A stretch of 64,000 nt of DNA, from NCBI GenBank assembly GCA_013400975.1, contig WBMZ01003324.1, forward strand, positions 82,666 to 146,665, in the 5' to 3' direction. The notes beneath the pieces are model-generated. The model saw only the letters and a program-made list of their open reading frames with translations, was not told the origin of the DNA and made no database searches. This DNA comes from Atrichornis clamosus (Eukaryota > Chordata > Aves > Passeriformes > Menuridae). Both the position numbers and the translations under genes were made by a program. Below are positions 1 to 11,480 of the stretch, in pieces (position 1 is the stretch's first letter; each line of letters starts with the position of its first letter).

Positions 1-3000
1 AACCAGCTCCCTCAGCCTGGGCTAATTTTGCATCACTGGGTCTTATCACCACCAGTGTTTGCTGGTCATCGCCTTCCCCGTGAACAGGACCAGAGGCAGG
101 AAGGTTCTACATTCCCTGGAAGTCTCGGGGGTTATTCCCCGATCAAAGATATCTGTGCATTGTTTTCTGCTGTCTGAGGCACGCCCTGACCACGGCAGGG
201 TTCAGCACTGTCCTATCTGCCCCTTCATCTCTCCTTAGGAGCCTGCTCCTGGGAATAGCAAGGGTGCATCCTGCTCTTGCCTTGGACACCAGCCGGGAAG
301 TGCTGAGGAAGGGGTTCTTTTATCAACAGGGCAAGCCAGCAGTTACAGCTTCCCTGGTTGTAGCCCGCAGCAGTGACAAGGAAGCTCCTGTTTGAAGCCT
401 TCTCAAGCCACAGATCCCACGTGTGTCTTTGTGTTCCATTCCCTGATGGATCTGGTAATTTAGGGAACCACCTCCGGGGCTCGCCTGTGCAGGGCCACAA
501 AGCCCTGCCACCCCCTGTGCCACACGTGAGGAGGAGCACTCTGCAGGAGAGGGGCCTGCACGGTTAGTGCCACTGCTCCGGCATTCCATTTGATGTCCCT
601 GGCTCTTCCTCACCACTTAACAGGTAAAACCCACTCCCGGGTCATCCTTCGGCTCACTTTTGCTCTCATTTGCTCAGCTCCTTCCATTTCATGTCCCCGA
701 GCGCTTCCGTGTCTCTCCTCTGCCGCGCTCCTGCTGCTCGCGAGAGCTTTGGAGATCAGAGCGCCGGGAATGCACGGCCCGCTCGGGATGTGAGTGCTGC
801 ACGGATCGACACCGGGGCAGAGCAGGGCTTTTTTCATCACCCACACCCGGGAATACAACCTTGGCCCGACCTCTGCTGCTGCAGAACCCGCTGGAGGAGC
901 CTCCTCCACTGTTCCTTTGAGGGCGAATAATGAGGAGCACCACGACCTGCTCTTAGTCATTTCTTCTTGATCCAGCACTGGCAGCCTGGGGAGTGGTTTG
1001 GGAGGTCCTGGACCCAACCCTGTGGCCCATCCAGTCGGGAACGACACGCCAGGGTGAGATGAAAAGCGTCGCAGTGTCTAAAGAGGCAAAGCACAGCCCT
1101 GCCGCTGCGCAGTCATCGCACTCCACTGTCTCCTAATGTTTGGCTTTGAAATGCTAATGTCCTTTTAAAGTAGGTAATTTTCATGTAACTTCTACCTAGA
1201 GGACTCAAAGAAGGTGTTTATTACAATCCTGCCTGTCCTGGGGCACAGCTAATGAATTACAGAGCCTTTCCATGAGCAAAATCCAGCCCGGCTCCTCCCG
1301 CTGCCCATCCCGTGCTCCTCCTTGCCCTTTGGGCCGGCGTCCTGGCACACGGCAGAGCTGGCACGACTCCTCCGTGCCAGCCACCGCTGCCCTGGCGTGT
1401 CGGGATGCCAGCGTGGGGACCGGGACAGGAGGAGCAGGAGCAGCCCGGGGATGGGCTCCGGGAGGAGTGGGAGCGCTCCCTGCCCCGCAGCCAGGGGGAT
1501 TTCGCTGGGCTGCGCCTCCTGCGAGCCAACAGCCCTGCCACAAGTCCCAGGATCTGTGGTGCCGTGGATGTTTCCTTTTCTTTCATCACAAAGCAGGATT
1601 TGCATGGTGGATGGCTTGGAAAACGGGGCGGAGCAGCGTCGGCGGCTCATCCCGGCCCTGCCCCGAGTGAGCCCCTCGGTTTGCACAGAACAGCCTCTCC
1701 TGCCGTGCGGGTGCCCTCCAAAAGCACATCCCCCGCGTGTTCAGCAAGCAGCTCCCACCAGAGCATTCCCAGCAAGCCCAGGTGACCCAGGGAATATTTC
1801 AGCGGGTGTTCTAAAAGCAAGCTACCCTCCAGCAGCCTCATCTGGATGTTGTTTTTCCTGGGGTGTTGGACACGCCGGGAATGTGTCAGAGCCAGGCCTC
1901 GGAGAAGGACGGGTGATGTTTGTCCGTGAGCACCTGGAGCCAGAGTGTCTGGTGGCTGCTCAGCAGGTCCTTTAGTCACCCCAGAGGCTTGGGAAGGAGC
2001 TTTGGGAGCCGGGGTGGAGCAGGGCTCGGTCGGGCTCGGCTGGTTCGGGAGGCACCGGCGAGGCTCGGGACATGCAAAGAGGCACCCGCGGGCTCCGTGG
2101 GGGATCAAAAAGATGGGGAAAATGAGCGCTGTGAAGGTGACGTCCTGCGAGCACCCTGCTTTGAAGAGGCGCTCCCGAAACGAGGAGAGCCGGGCGGCTC
2201 CTCCGCAGCGGGCACGGCGGCTCGGGAAGGAGCACGCGGATGTGCTTTTGGTGGAGCTGAGCTTTGCATGCTCAGCCCAGCCGTGCCCGGAGAATCCCAC
2301 GGCGTTTCCCATCCCGTGCATTGCAGGGAGAAGCGCAGGGATGTGGGCTGGGGCTGCCCTCCCCTCCCGGAGCAGAGCCCATCCCTGCCCTGCGTCCCCG
2401 GAGAGCTTTCTGGATGACTTGGCTCCTTGTCCCGTTAATAATGGAAAGCGGGGCTGCCTGAATCCCGTGTTCTGGTGTGAATTATGTGCACAAAATACAA
2501 TTTGCTTTGCTAATGGTATTTTGCCATTTTGGTGCTGGGGAACTTTTCAGAAATCATTACCATGCACTCGGCTCTTTATATTTTCTTCTCTCTTCTGAGG
2601 CAATTTGTCAGAAGGGATTTTTTGACAATTTCACTGAACCATGCTTGAGAGCACGTTAACCCCTCCAGAGCTTTCTCCTCTCCTCTCCTTTCCGTTGGAT
2701 TTGTTCCTGCTGCCTTAGTGAGGGGCAGTGGGGAGCTGGAAGGATCAGTGGATGCACGGGCAACTCTCTGCTCATGGGGCTCCACACTCAAAATCCTCCT
2801 TGACATCCCCTGCTCATCCAAATCCTCAGTCCGCCAGATAATGAGGTTCTCTCCATTCCCCAGGGACACCTAAACAACGGGATAATTGCAGCAATGCTGT
2901 TAGGGATGTCTCCAAAAGCACTGAACTGTGGAGCATCCCTGAGCTGCCAGCACTTCCCACGTAGGGACTGGGATCCTCAGCACCTGTTGCCTCCCAGCTC

Positions 3001-3532
3001 CTTGAGGAGGTTGGATACGGAGAGCTCCCAAGTTTTCATCTCCAAAAAAACTCTTATGCACCATGCACGTGCCTCTTCTCAAGGGATTTTTAGATGTGTG
3101 AATTCCAGGGTGGAATTAGACTTTCAGAGAGCTGAAATAGGAAATGTTTAAGGGCTATCCCAGTCGCCCTGGTTTTCCTGACAGCCTTTCACTCCTTTGC
3201 GCCCTCCAGTTGCTGGGTAATTCCCGTTGCTGGGGAGCAGACTTGGAAACCTCTATCAGCCTCAGGCACATTCAGGGGCTTTGCTGCTCCATGGAGGCAA
3301 AGACTGTTTCCTTTGGGAACACCGGGGCCACTCCCTGATGCTGAGGGGTCTGGTGGGGATGGAGGTGGCCAGCGAGTGAAGGGCTGCTGGAAGCCCTCTG
3401 GAGCCAAACCCATCCATCTGTGGGATGTTGGACCTGGCCTCTGGAGAGCAGGGCAGCTGGGAATGCTGGTGCCCTGTGTGCCTGGAGCATTGGAGGGAAG
3501 TGGGATTTCACTGGCATTACTTTGCCTGGAAA
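1..3532. other. Unique non-coding stretch
   Basis: No gene is recognised. The part from about 1260 to 2420 is GC-rich and holds several overlapping stop-free stretches of 150-224 codons on both strands. They are proline-, alanine- and arginine-rich, lack domains and look like a by-product of base composition. AT-richer blocks lie at about 1125-1260 and 2435-2660; the second is listed separately. No CR1, LTR or tandem repeat was recognised here. Confidence 0.7.
2435..2660. promoter_or_regulatory. Candidate conserved non-coding element
   Basis: This AT-rich, compositionally even block sits in GC-rich surroundings. It carries runs such as TGTGCACAAAATACAATTTG and TGCTAATGGTATTTTGCC, and is neither simple repeat nor recognisable transposon. 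In bird genomes such islands often turn out to be conserved enhancers, but conservation cannot be seen from one sequence. The call is inference from composition only. Confidence 0.3.
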
Positions 3533-3600
3533 TTCATATAATCATGGAACGGTTTGGGTTGGAAGGGACCTGAAAGATCACCTCCTCCCCCTAATTAAGT
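3533..3600 (-). mobile_element. CR1 LINE, short 3'-end fragment
   Basis: Read on the minus strand this is the last 60-70 bp of a CR1 retrotransposon: the GGTTTGGGTTGGAAGGGACC block next to an ATCATGGAA tail, as seen on the plus strand. The body upstream in the element is missing, so it is a heavily 5'-truncated copy or a remnant. It has no coding capacity. Confidence 0.75.
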
Positions 3601-3809
3601 GGCTGTCTTAACAAACCCTTCTCACCCACTGCATGCTGCTGAGGGTGTTTGTCCAGAGCTGGGGCTCCTGCAGCCATGCTGCTCCTCTTTGGGAAGAGCT
3701 TGGATTGTGCCCACACCTCCTCCTGTGTGCTGAGAGTGTGCTGCAAGGAAATGTGTTAGGAATCTTCCCGGGGCCCTGTCCTACATCTGCAGGAGCTGCA
3801 TTCCAAACA

Positions 3810-3905
3810 AGAATTCCCTCCCAGCACACACGGACACTAAAACCCACACACGCTGCCAAATTTATTTGCATCCATATTTCCATTGTCAAATTCTGCAAGC
3901 TAAGC
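3810..3905. promoter_or_regulatory. Octamer plus SOX-type motif pair in AT-rich block
   Basis: A perfect POU octamer ATTTGCAT lies at 3864-3871 and a SOX-type CATTGT at 3881-3886, nine bases apart, inside an AT-rich block. The relative orientation differs from the classic SOX2/OCT4 composite. The motifs are seen directly; enhancer function is inference. Confidence 0.25.
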
Positions 3906-4077
3906 AGCAGGGCCTGGACAGGTTTGGAATGACAAGGGAACATCCCCAGGAGGATGAGGATCCTGCAGCAGGCAGGGGTTGGCAGGGAGAACATCCAACC
4001 TCAGAGCTGCTCCATCTGTGACTGGATTTAGGGAACGGACACCTGAGCAGGGCTCCAGCCACTGTGTCATGGCCACG

Positions 4078-4304
4078 GGTCAGGTTGGAAAAAATTCCTC
4101 CCTGTGAGGGTGGGGAGGCCCTGGCACAGGTTGCCCAGAGAAGCTGTGGCTGCCCCTGGATCCCTGGAAGTGTCCAAGGCCAGGCTGGACGGGGCTTGGA
4201 GCAGCCTGGGATAGTGGGAGGTGTCCCTGCCCGTGGCAGGGGGTGGAATGAGCTGAGCTTCAAGGTCCCTTCCAATCCAAACCATTCCATGATTCCATGA
4301 TTCT
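4078..4304 (+). mobile_element. CR1 LINE 3' end
   Basis: About 227 bp of the CR1 3' region in plus orientation, 5'-truncated. It contains the standard blocks in order: TCCCTGTGAGGGTGGGGAGG, CCCAGAGAAGCTGTGGCTGC, CTGGAAGTGTCCAAGGCCAG, a TGTCCCTGCCCGTGGCAGGG block, and the terminal tail ATTCCATGATTCCATGATTC, two octamer units. CR1 lacks poly(A) and ends in short octamer repeats, which this copy shows. It is non-coding. Confidence 0.95.
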
Positions 4305-7017
4305 TGAAGTTCCCAGCTGTCTGCAGCATCCCTTTTTCTCCTCAGCAGAAAGCTCTACCATGCCTTACCCCACCTCTCCCGTGCCAGTCTGCTCAGGGCT
4401 CCTCCGAGATGAAAGCAACCCTTTGTTATTCCTCATTATTCCAAGGATTTCTGTCACCGAGCAAGCTTATTTTCAAATGAGAAACAAATGAGGTTAGTTT
4501 GGGTATTGATTGCTGAAGTCTTCCCGTTGAGCAATGTTTATCATCTCCAGTGGGTGCTGCCAGGCTCGAGGTCTGTTAATTGTCTCGATGATTCCTGCCC
4601 TGCTGGGAGCTGGACTGAGCTGAGCTGGGGTGGGGGTTCCCCACTGCCTCCGCTGTTTGTCCTTGAAACCCAGTGTCCTGCCATGTGTAATTGCTAATGG
4701 ATGCACCCCAGCCACCACCTCCAGGGTGGGTTAATTGCCTGGATTTCTGCTGAGCTGAACACACTCCACTTACCTGAAGATGCTCCGTCTTTATTTTACA
4801 CTCTCCTGTCCCGATTAGCTTTTATTGGATCAAGTGTCCTTCTCATTTGTGCACTCCAGAATCTCACCATGGCTGGAGATTTAGCCCTTGAGAGTCCCTG
4901 TGGCACCTCAGGAGGTGCAGGACTGCAGAGTGATGGTGATGCTCCCGATGGAATGTCAGATAAGCTGCCGGCAGCATCCCAGAATCCGCAGCCTCCTCAT
5001 CCTGCAGCACCGTCCCGCCGGTTTCCCATTACAAATTCATCAGTTAACCTCTCTGTGGTCACACTCCTTTTAGGAAAAGCAGGCCCCAGCACACGGATTT
5101 CAATTTGTAACCCTACCAGAGCAGTTTGCTGCTGCTGCAGACGCGGAGCTGGGCAGTGAAATGAGCTGGGAAAGCTCTCACTCCATGAAAGCATCTGAAT
5201 ATCTGGAATGTCACTTTGCTACAGCATCACTTTCTGAAGTGAACTAAATCCCTGCCATGTCAGCTCTTGGAGGACAAATCCTGCGTTTCCCCGTGAATTC
5301 ATTGCTTTGAGATGGTTGATGTTGGTTTTTCATCACAGGCTGTGGTCTCTTGAACACATCAGCCCCACGTGTGATCCCCCCCATGAAAAGCCTTGTGTGG
5401 TTTGTGACCCTGATGGGTTGAGCTGTCCCCAGGGCCTTGGGGACATTGGGAATTTGTCCCTGTGCACTGTGCACCCGGCTTGTTGAAAGATTCACCCAAA
5501 TTAATCAATCAGTCATTAATCCATCCATTAAAAGAGCTCAAACACAGTTAAAGGCCAACTGTCTCTTCAAATCCTAAGTGAAATAAGTTGGTTTGAACCC
5601 TTGGAAAATCACCTGGACTATGGGAACTTATGAAGCTGGTCAGCACTAGATTTCCCATGCAGCTCATAACACCAAAAATATTGATTTTTTTTTTAACTTA
5701 AAAAGGCAAAATAATTTAAAATGTGCTAAACCTTTAGAAGTTCAAAGAGCAACCCCTGCTGTTCCTGAAGCCAGAGCTTTACACCCCAAACCAGAAGTGG
5801 GGGAGCTGCTGTCAGAGTCACCCATGCAGGTGAGGCTTTACTGCAGGTGTCCCTCTGTCCCTTCTGCCCAGAGGACACCAGGCTCCCGGCTGGCTCCAAA
5901 TTCTCAGCAATCTTCTGACCCATTTCCATGTGTTTTTGGGTCAGTCCGTGTCTCGCTTCTGCCGCCACAACACAAGTGCCATGGGCGGGAGTAGGACGCG
6001 GAGATTCCGCTTTTTTGCTGCAAACCACAGAGTCCGATTTTCACACTGCAGAGACATCCTCAGAACAGTCCCCACAGCCTCCTGCAGAGCTGACGGGATG
6101 TTCCTGGGAACCAGGCTGCAGATATTCCTTGGCACGCAGGGTTGGGAGGAGGGCTAAGAGACTCTCTGTGTCTGCAGCTCCCGTTTCCCTAATGCCAACG
6201 ATGGCTCCTCTGCCTCCAGCTTCTCCTGCCTCTTTAATTCCTCCTTCCTTCCTAGATGTCTTCTCAATCCCTTCCTTTTTCATCTCTTGTGTCACTTAAC
6301 TTGGATCCCTCCTTACTGCTCCTCCTTTAAACCTGCTGCCCCTTGCTGCCCACTTTTCCAGCCTGCTCCATCTGCTCATCCCCAGGTGTCACCTGAAAGA
6401 GGAGCCCCCCCTCCCAGCATTCCTCTCCTTCCACCTGCAGGAAGCTCCTCCATTCCCACAGGGATTCGCAGCCCACTGGCCTCTCCAGGCAGCTGCTCCC
6501 AGCCCCTCTGACCCCCCGCACAACTCCGGCTGCTGAGCTGCACAGTCAGGCGTTTGTCACTTGACATCTTGATTGCTGTCACTTGTGTGATCCTGAGAGC
6601 TGCTCCCAGCCACGTCCCACTCCGTCGGGTTTCTGTTGCATCCTTCCCGACCCACTAGTGCAGGGATAATCACATCAGCGAGCTCGGGAAGGGACGGACT
6701 GGGAGCAGAGGTTCCTCTGGCCAGGCAGCAGCCAGGAGTGAGTGATGAAGTGAGAATGGGAGTAACTGGGGTGATCCCCCCTCTGCCCGTCCCAGGTTTC
6801 CCGTGCTGATGGCTGAGAGCTGTGGGCAGAGCTGCTCTCCGTGGGTCTCCGAGCACATCCGGTGGCAATGAGCTCCTCCACGTGACAATGAACCTCAGGG
6901 GAAGGTTCTTCCTTTTGTTTGTCTTAAATGAGTTGCAGGATAATTTCATTTTGTTCGTACATAATGAGAAGTCGTGAATAATCACTCAGTAATCACTTTC
7001 CCTATGCTAGTCATGGC
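4305..7017. other. Unique non-coding stretch with several AT-rich blocks
   Basis: No gene or interspersed repeat is recognised. AT-richer blocks at about 4425-4580, 4690-4875, 5015-5160 and 5490-5740 contain homeodomain-type TAAT cores and SOX-like ATTGAT/ACAAT words and may include conserved elements. From about 6200 to 6530 the plus strand is pyrimidine-rich. Open frames are all under 145 codons and uninformative. Confidence 0.6.
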
Positions 7018-7115
7018 TTTGCAAAACTCTAATCACATCCCTCTTCACTCATCTCTGTTCAAGGCCACAGCTCTTATTATTTAGTTCCATACGAGAGAAT
7101 GTCTTTTCTTCCAGC
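7018..7115 (-). mobile_element. Ancient CR1-clade LINE 3' fragment
   Basis: The plus-strand text (TAATCACATCCCTCTTCACT, then ATTTAGTTCCATACGAGAGA) resembles the reverse complement of the 3' part of old amniote CR1 elements of the turtle and crocodile type. It is clearly more diverged than the CR1 copy at 7335. Identification rests on remembered family pattern over about 95 bp. Confidence 0.45.
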
Positions 7116-7334
7116 TGGGAATGATGTTCCCCCGCTCCTTGCTGCTCCCACAGGCACTGCACCCTCAGCACCCACCCAGTGCCTCCTCCCTGTCACCCCA
7201 GGTCTGTCACCAACCACCCTGGAGATGTCACCAGTTCAGCTGGGCTCTGTTCTGGGGTGAAGCCTCCAGTTCCTTGTTGGGAGAGTCAAAGCAGAGCCCA
7301 CACCGCTGGCTCGTGTCCGTGCCCAGGGAGAGAT

Positions 7335-7742
7335 CCTAGAAATCACAGAGTTGGAAGGAACCTTAAAGCTCATCTCGTTCCACGCCTGCCATGGGCAGGG
7401 ACACCTTCCACTGTCCCAGGCTGCTCCAAGCTCCTTCCAACCTGGCCTTGGACACTTTTGGGGATGGGGCAGCCACAGTTTTTCTGGGAAATCCATTCCA
7501 GGGTCTCACCACACTCACAGGGAAGAATTTCTTCCCAATATCTCATCTAAATCTCTCCTCTTTTACTTAAAAACCATCACCCCTTGTCCTGTCATTGTCT
7601 TCCCACATAAAAATTTCCTTTCCCTCTTTTTCATAAGCTCCCTTTAGGCACTGCAAGGGGCTCTGAGGTCTCCCTGGATCCTTCTCCAGGAGAACACCTC
7701 CAGCTCTCCCAGTCTGACTTCAGAGCAGAGGGGCTCCAGAAT
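7335..7742 (-). mobile_element. CR1 LINE 3' region, older copy
   Basis: The copy is in minus orientation with its 3' end at the left (AATCACAGAGTTGGAAGGAA) and runs about 400 bp into the element through the CCATGGGCAGGGACACCTTC and GGAAGAATTTCTTCCCAATA blocks to TTTAGGCACTGCAAGGGGCT and beyond. It differs from the younger copies in this window by several substitutions and an AT-rich middle (ACTTAAAAACCATCACC), so it is an older subfamily member. It is 5'-truncated. Confidence 0.93.
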
Positions 7743-10099
7743 TTGGAGGATCCCATCACCAGGAGAACAGGCACGGGATGATCTCTCTGGTCGCATTTGG
7801 GTCTCCAAACACCGCAGGAGGGTGATTCCTGGTCCAGCTGCACTGGAGCAGGTGCCAGGAAGGGAATGAGGACCAGCAGCTCTCCATGCCCACACACAGG
7901 CCGTGGGAAAGCCTGGAGCCAATTCCCTGCTGCTCCGGCAGGAGTGGGAGCCACCTGCCCCTGGCTGTGGCCAGAGCACTCAGACATGAGGGACAATGGC
8001 TTGGAAACCTGCCTTAAATGGGGAATAAAAGAACATTTGCTCCACTGAAAGGGAGCACGGGATCTCCCCTTGGGGGAATTCTCTTTCCCTGTCCTGTGGG
8101 GCCGATGTTAGCCCTGGTGAGAGACCCCTGCACGGGGATGGCACCGCAGGGCCTGCACAAGGAATGGTGTCCAAGCATGGGGGTACCATAGGAATTGGAA
8201 CTTCACACCAAGGAGATTGTGCTGGGAATATTCACAGCGGCTCCTGCTGTATTGCCTGGGCAAGGGGCTTTGCAAAGCAACGCCACGGGGATCGGAGGGG
8301 GAGCAGGGATGGATGGAGGGGGTGCTGAGGAGGGGGAGGTGGGAGAGAGGGGTTTGTGCCGTGTGGGTGTGAGGAAAGTGCTCCTGTTGTCCCTGAGGGA
8401 GGCAGAACAGCTCCTGTCCCCTGTTCATGTGCAGGGGGGGCTGCACCCGGCCAGAGCAGGACAGGGCTGGGGGCTGGGAAGGACTGAGGGGGCCGGAGGC
8501 ACCAGCTGGGGCAGGAGGGGTTGGCAGCACTGCGGGGGAAGGTGCCTTCGGGGATGAAGGTGGGCACGAGGTGAGGGTGAGGGTGATTCCCAGGACACGG
8601 GTGTGGAATCACAGCCAAACAGGAGCGCGCAGCATCCACGCTCCTGAAAAAGGGCCCTCGGGGGCTCAGCCAAAAAGGTCTGGGGGTGCACAGAGCTACT
8701 TTGTGGCTTTAAAGGGGCCGTCAGGGCTGGGATGAAGGGACCGGCCAGCACACAGAGGGGTGGGATGTTGGAGTAACAACCGTGCCTGTGTAGCCACAGT
8801 GCAGGAGGGCTCCTGCTGCTGGTTGGATTCCTTCGGCATCGGTCAGCGGCCCCAGAGTGCAGGTTTGAGGAGCCTGGGCAGCCCGGGAAGATGGGCTGGG
8901 GTGGGATTGTTTGTCTGCCTGCCCATCACAGCAGTGCCTGGAGGCCGTCAATGCCTAATCCATAATGTGCTGCAAAGCCCCGAGCCAACTGTGGGGAATT
9001 TCTGGTACTTCTCCTCATGTGGGATAACAACTGTGTCTAGGCCTGGGTTCTGGCTTGGATTCTCTTATTTTTTTCAAAAATGGAATTGATTTCCTTTGTT
9101 AGCGTGGCCGGTAGCTGTTAATGGGATGATCGGTGCTGGACTCTGGTGGGCAGGGAAGGAAAGCGATAGGGTTTGTTGGAACGCTGTGTCCTCGGCGTGC
9201 TCTCGTGGTGGAAAAGCAGAGCTGGAAAGGTCACACAGCCTGCGGGTCCATCTGCCTGGCGTGGAGCCTCCTCCCACTGCCAGGCAGCCTCCTGCCAGTC
9301 CCTGGGCTCCGTCATCTGCACTGCCACGAGCGTGCCCCTGTCCCCACAGTGGGCTGGGACATCGTCTCCAGCAGAGCTGGGAATGGTCCCTTCACTCCAC
9401 CGAGCATTAAATCAGGATTAGGGCAGCAGCCAGCACCGGGGGTTGAAGCCAGGACTGATGTGCTTGTGGCAGCTGGAGCTGGTACCAGAGGGGCCTGGAT
9501 GCAGCCCCACCAGCCGGATCCTGTGAGCAGAGACATCCTGCTGATGGGCAGCAGGGATTTGGGAGGTTCTTATCTCTGGGCCCTGCCACAGGCAGACACA
9601 CTGCTCCACTGTCCACATCAGATGGAGCAGTAGGAAATGCCTCCCTCTCGCAGGCCAGGACGGTGCTTTCACCCCCTCTGCCCTGCAGTGAGCTGGGTGT
9701 GGCGAATGCAAACCTCTGATCAAATATTGTCCCCCCACAAAAGTCTAAAGTGCACCGTCAGTCAACAGAGGTCTGCAATTCTGCTTTCATCAGCCGACAG
9801 GCTGGCACAGATGAGACCTCGAGTGTTAGTTCAAAGCAAACACCAAAGGGCAAAGTCGGAGCTGGGTGGATTTGTTTGCCGAGCCTGGCGATTGGAGCCT
9901 CCCCGGGAGGGTCCGGGCACAGGGACGATGCCACAGGTGAGGCACTGCCCGGCAGGAGGGGCCCGGTGCTGTGCAAATGCCAGCAGGGGAAGGAAACACA
10001 GCCCGTGGAAGGGAAGGGGTTGCTGAAGAAGAGGGAAAAATGGGCCATGTCTTGCCAAGGGAGGATGTGAGAAGTGGGGCCAAGCCCTGCCCCTCGGGT
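7743..10099. other. Unique non-coding stretch
   Basis: No gene or transposon is recognised. The plus strand is strongly purine-rich between about 8290 and 8570 (G-rich runs interspersed with GGATGG), a compositional feature. A motif-bearing AT-richer block at about 9690-9860 includes TCTGATCAAATATTG and tandem AGCAAAC/ACAAAAG words. Confidence 0.6.
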
Positions 10100-10235
10100 C
10101 CCAGGAGGTCCCGGCAGTCCGGGATGCTGCCCCTTTAAAATGTGGGGGAAAAAAGACGCAAATGAGGAGCTGGCTGAAAATTAGTAGAGCAGAAAACTCC
10201 AAATGATGCAGAGCTAATTCCTTAAGTGTCAGACT
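10100..10235. promoter_or_regulatory. Candidate conserved non-coding element upstream of CpG island
   Basis: An AT-rich block with CCTTTAAAATGTGGGGG, GCAAATGAGG, AAAATTAGTAG and GCTAATTCCTTAAGTG words, not a repeat. It opens a run of similar blocks (10445-10620, 10835-10945) leading into the CpG island at 10960. The call is compositional inference. Confidence 0.3.
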
Positions 10236-10444
10236 GGCTGCCAGACCCTCCGCTTCTCAGCCCGCTGGCCCTGCAGCACCCCCAGGCCAGCGGGAGGGGC
10301 TCCCGGGGCCACTCGCTGCCCCCCGGCCCTGGGACCAGCCCCCCGGGGTCCCCAGCAGTGCCCCGGGTCGCTCCGTGCCACACACGGGCTCCTTTCCCCG
10401 GCTGCAGCCCCGCGGCATCGCCCCCACGCAGGCGAGAGGGCAGG

Positions 10445-10620
10445 GGAAGTTTTTTAATATATTTTTATTGGGCTGTAAATTTCTTTTCTTTCCCCACCGG
10501 CTCGGATCGATGTTTGCAGTTTACTGAAGTCTCAGGCACGCAGATTAAATCCTCTCCCTCTATTACACTAGATGGGCTCTTATTCTCCCTCTGATCACTT
10601 GGAAATAAACAGCGGGAGCG
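10445..10620. promoter_or_regulatory. Candidate conserved non-coding element
   Basis: A TTTTTTAATATATTTTTATT run is followed by a non-repetitive AT-rich segment containing TTTACTGAAG, CAGATTAAATCC and CTTGGAAATAAACAG. It sits between GC-rich flanks about 350 bp from a CpG island. No coding frame or transposon similarity was noticed. The promoter-proximal enhancer reading is inference. Confidence 0.3.
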
Positions 10621-10729
10621 GGAGAGGGGGGCAGGCAGGAGGCGGGGTGGGGGCGAACCAATTTCAGACCTGTTTATTCCCGACCAGCCTCCGAGCTCCC
10701 AGTCATTGAACAAGTCACTTATTCTGCGA

Positions 10730-10835
10730 GCTGCTCCATCCCGTCCTCCACTCCTCCTGCCTTCCCCTTTCCCCTGCCCTCCCCTCTTCCCTTCCCTCTC
10801 CTCTCCCCCGCCCCCCCCCCGCTCCTCTCCCTCCG
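10730..10835. repeat. Polypyrimidine tract with long C run
   Basis: About 100 nearly pure C/T bases on the plus strand, including a run of eleven C near 10810. The minus strand is correspondingly G-rich and purine-only, so it could form a G-quadruplex or triplex. Such tracts are common just upstream of avian CpG-island promoters and often cause sequencing dropout. Confidence 0.8.
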
Positions 10836-10945
10836 CCGTTATTTTTAAAAGAACAATAATAATTAGGCAGAGCAGCCTCTAACACAATTGTTTCAGCCTG
10901 AACAGGCAATTAGGACAGGCAGAGTGAGGCTAATGAACGGTGCAT
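10836..10945. promoter_or_regulatory. Homeobox/SOX motif block next to CpG island
   Basis: An AT-rich block with AACAATAATAATTAGG, ACACAATTGTTTC and GGCAATTAGGAC, giving three SOX-type ACAAT/ATTGT words and two ATTA homeodomain cores within about 80 bp. It directly precedes the CpG island. No repeat or coding content is seen. Confidence 0.35.
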
Positions 10946-10959
10946 CGGTTTCCCCCAGT

Positions 10960-11480
10960 GCTGCGGCCCGGCCCCCCGCTCGCCCCCCACGGCCCGGCAG
11001 CCGTGTGGCTGCTCCGCGGAGCGGCCTCTCCTCACGCGGGCAGGAGCCGGCAGCCAGCGCGGCCCCGGCGCCCCGAGGAGCCGGGGAAGGGGGGCACGGT
11101 GCCGAGCGCATCCAGCCGAGGGTGAGGAGCTGCGGGCAGGGGGATGGGGCCGGGCTGCGGCCGAGCTGCCAAGCTGCGACTTTGGCAAGGGGCCTCGCCT
11201 GCAGAGCGCAGTGACAGCCCCGCGCCGCCCCGGGCGTTCCGGGTGCGGGCAGCGAGGCAGCGCCGGGGTTCTCCCCGGGGCTCCGCTCTGCGCGGAGCAG
11301 CAGCGCCTGGATGCCGCTGTGCGGGGCGGGGGCGGCCACCCTGGGGTCACCCACCACGGCAAAGGGGAAGCCGGGCTCACGGAGCACATGGATGGCAGCG
11401 CGCGGTCCCCCGTGCCAGGACCTGTGCGCGGATGCTCGTGGAGTGGCTGTTCTGCAGACGTACCCGGGGCCAAGCAGCTG
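10960..11480. promoter_or_regulatory. CpG island
   Basis: Dense CpG (for example GCTCCGCGGAGCGG and CCCCGCGCCGCCCCGGGCG) persists over about 400-500 bp, with a GC box GGGGCGGGGG at 11323-11332. Unmethylated islands usually mark promoters in birds. No TATA box or recognisable first coding exon is seen. Open frames across it (108-200 codons) are Ala/Pro/Arg-rich composition artefacts. It could be the start of a non-coding or untranslated first exon. Confidence 0.6.
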
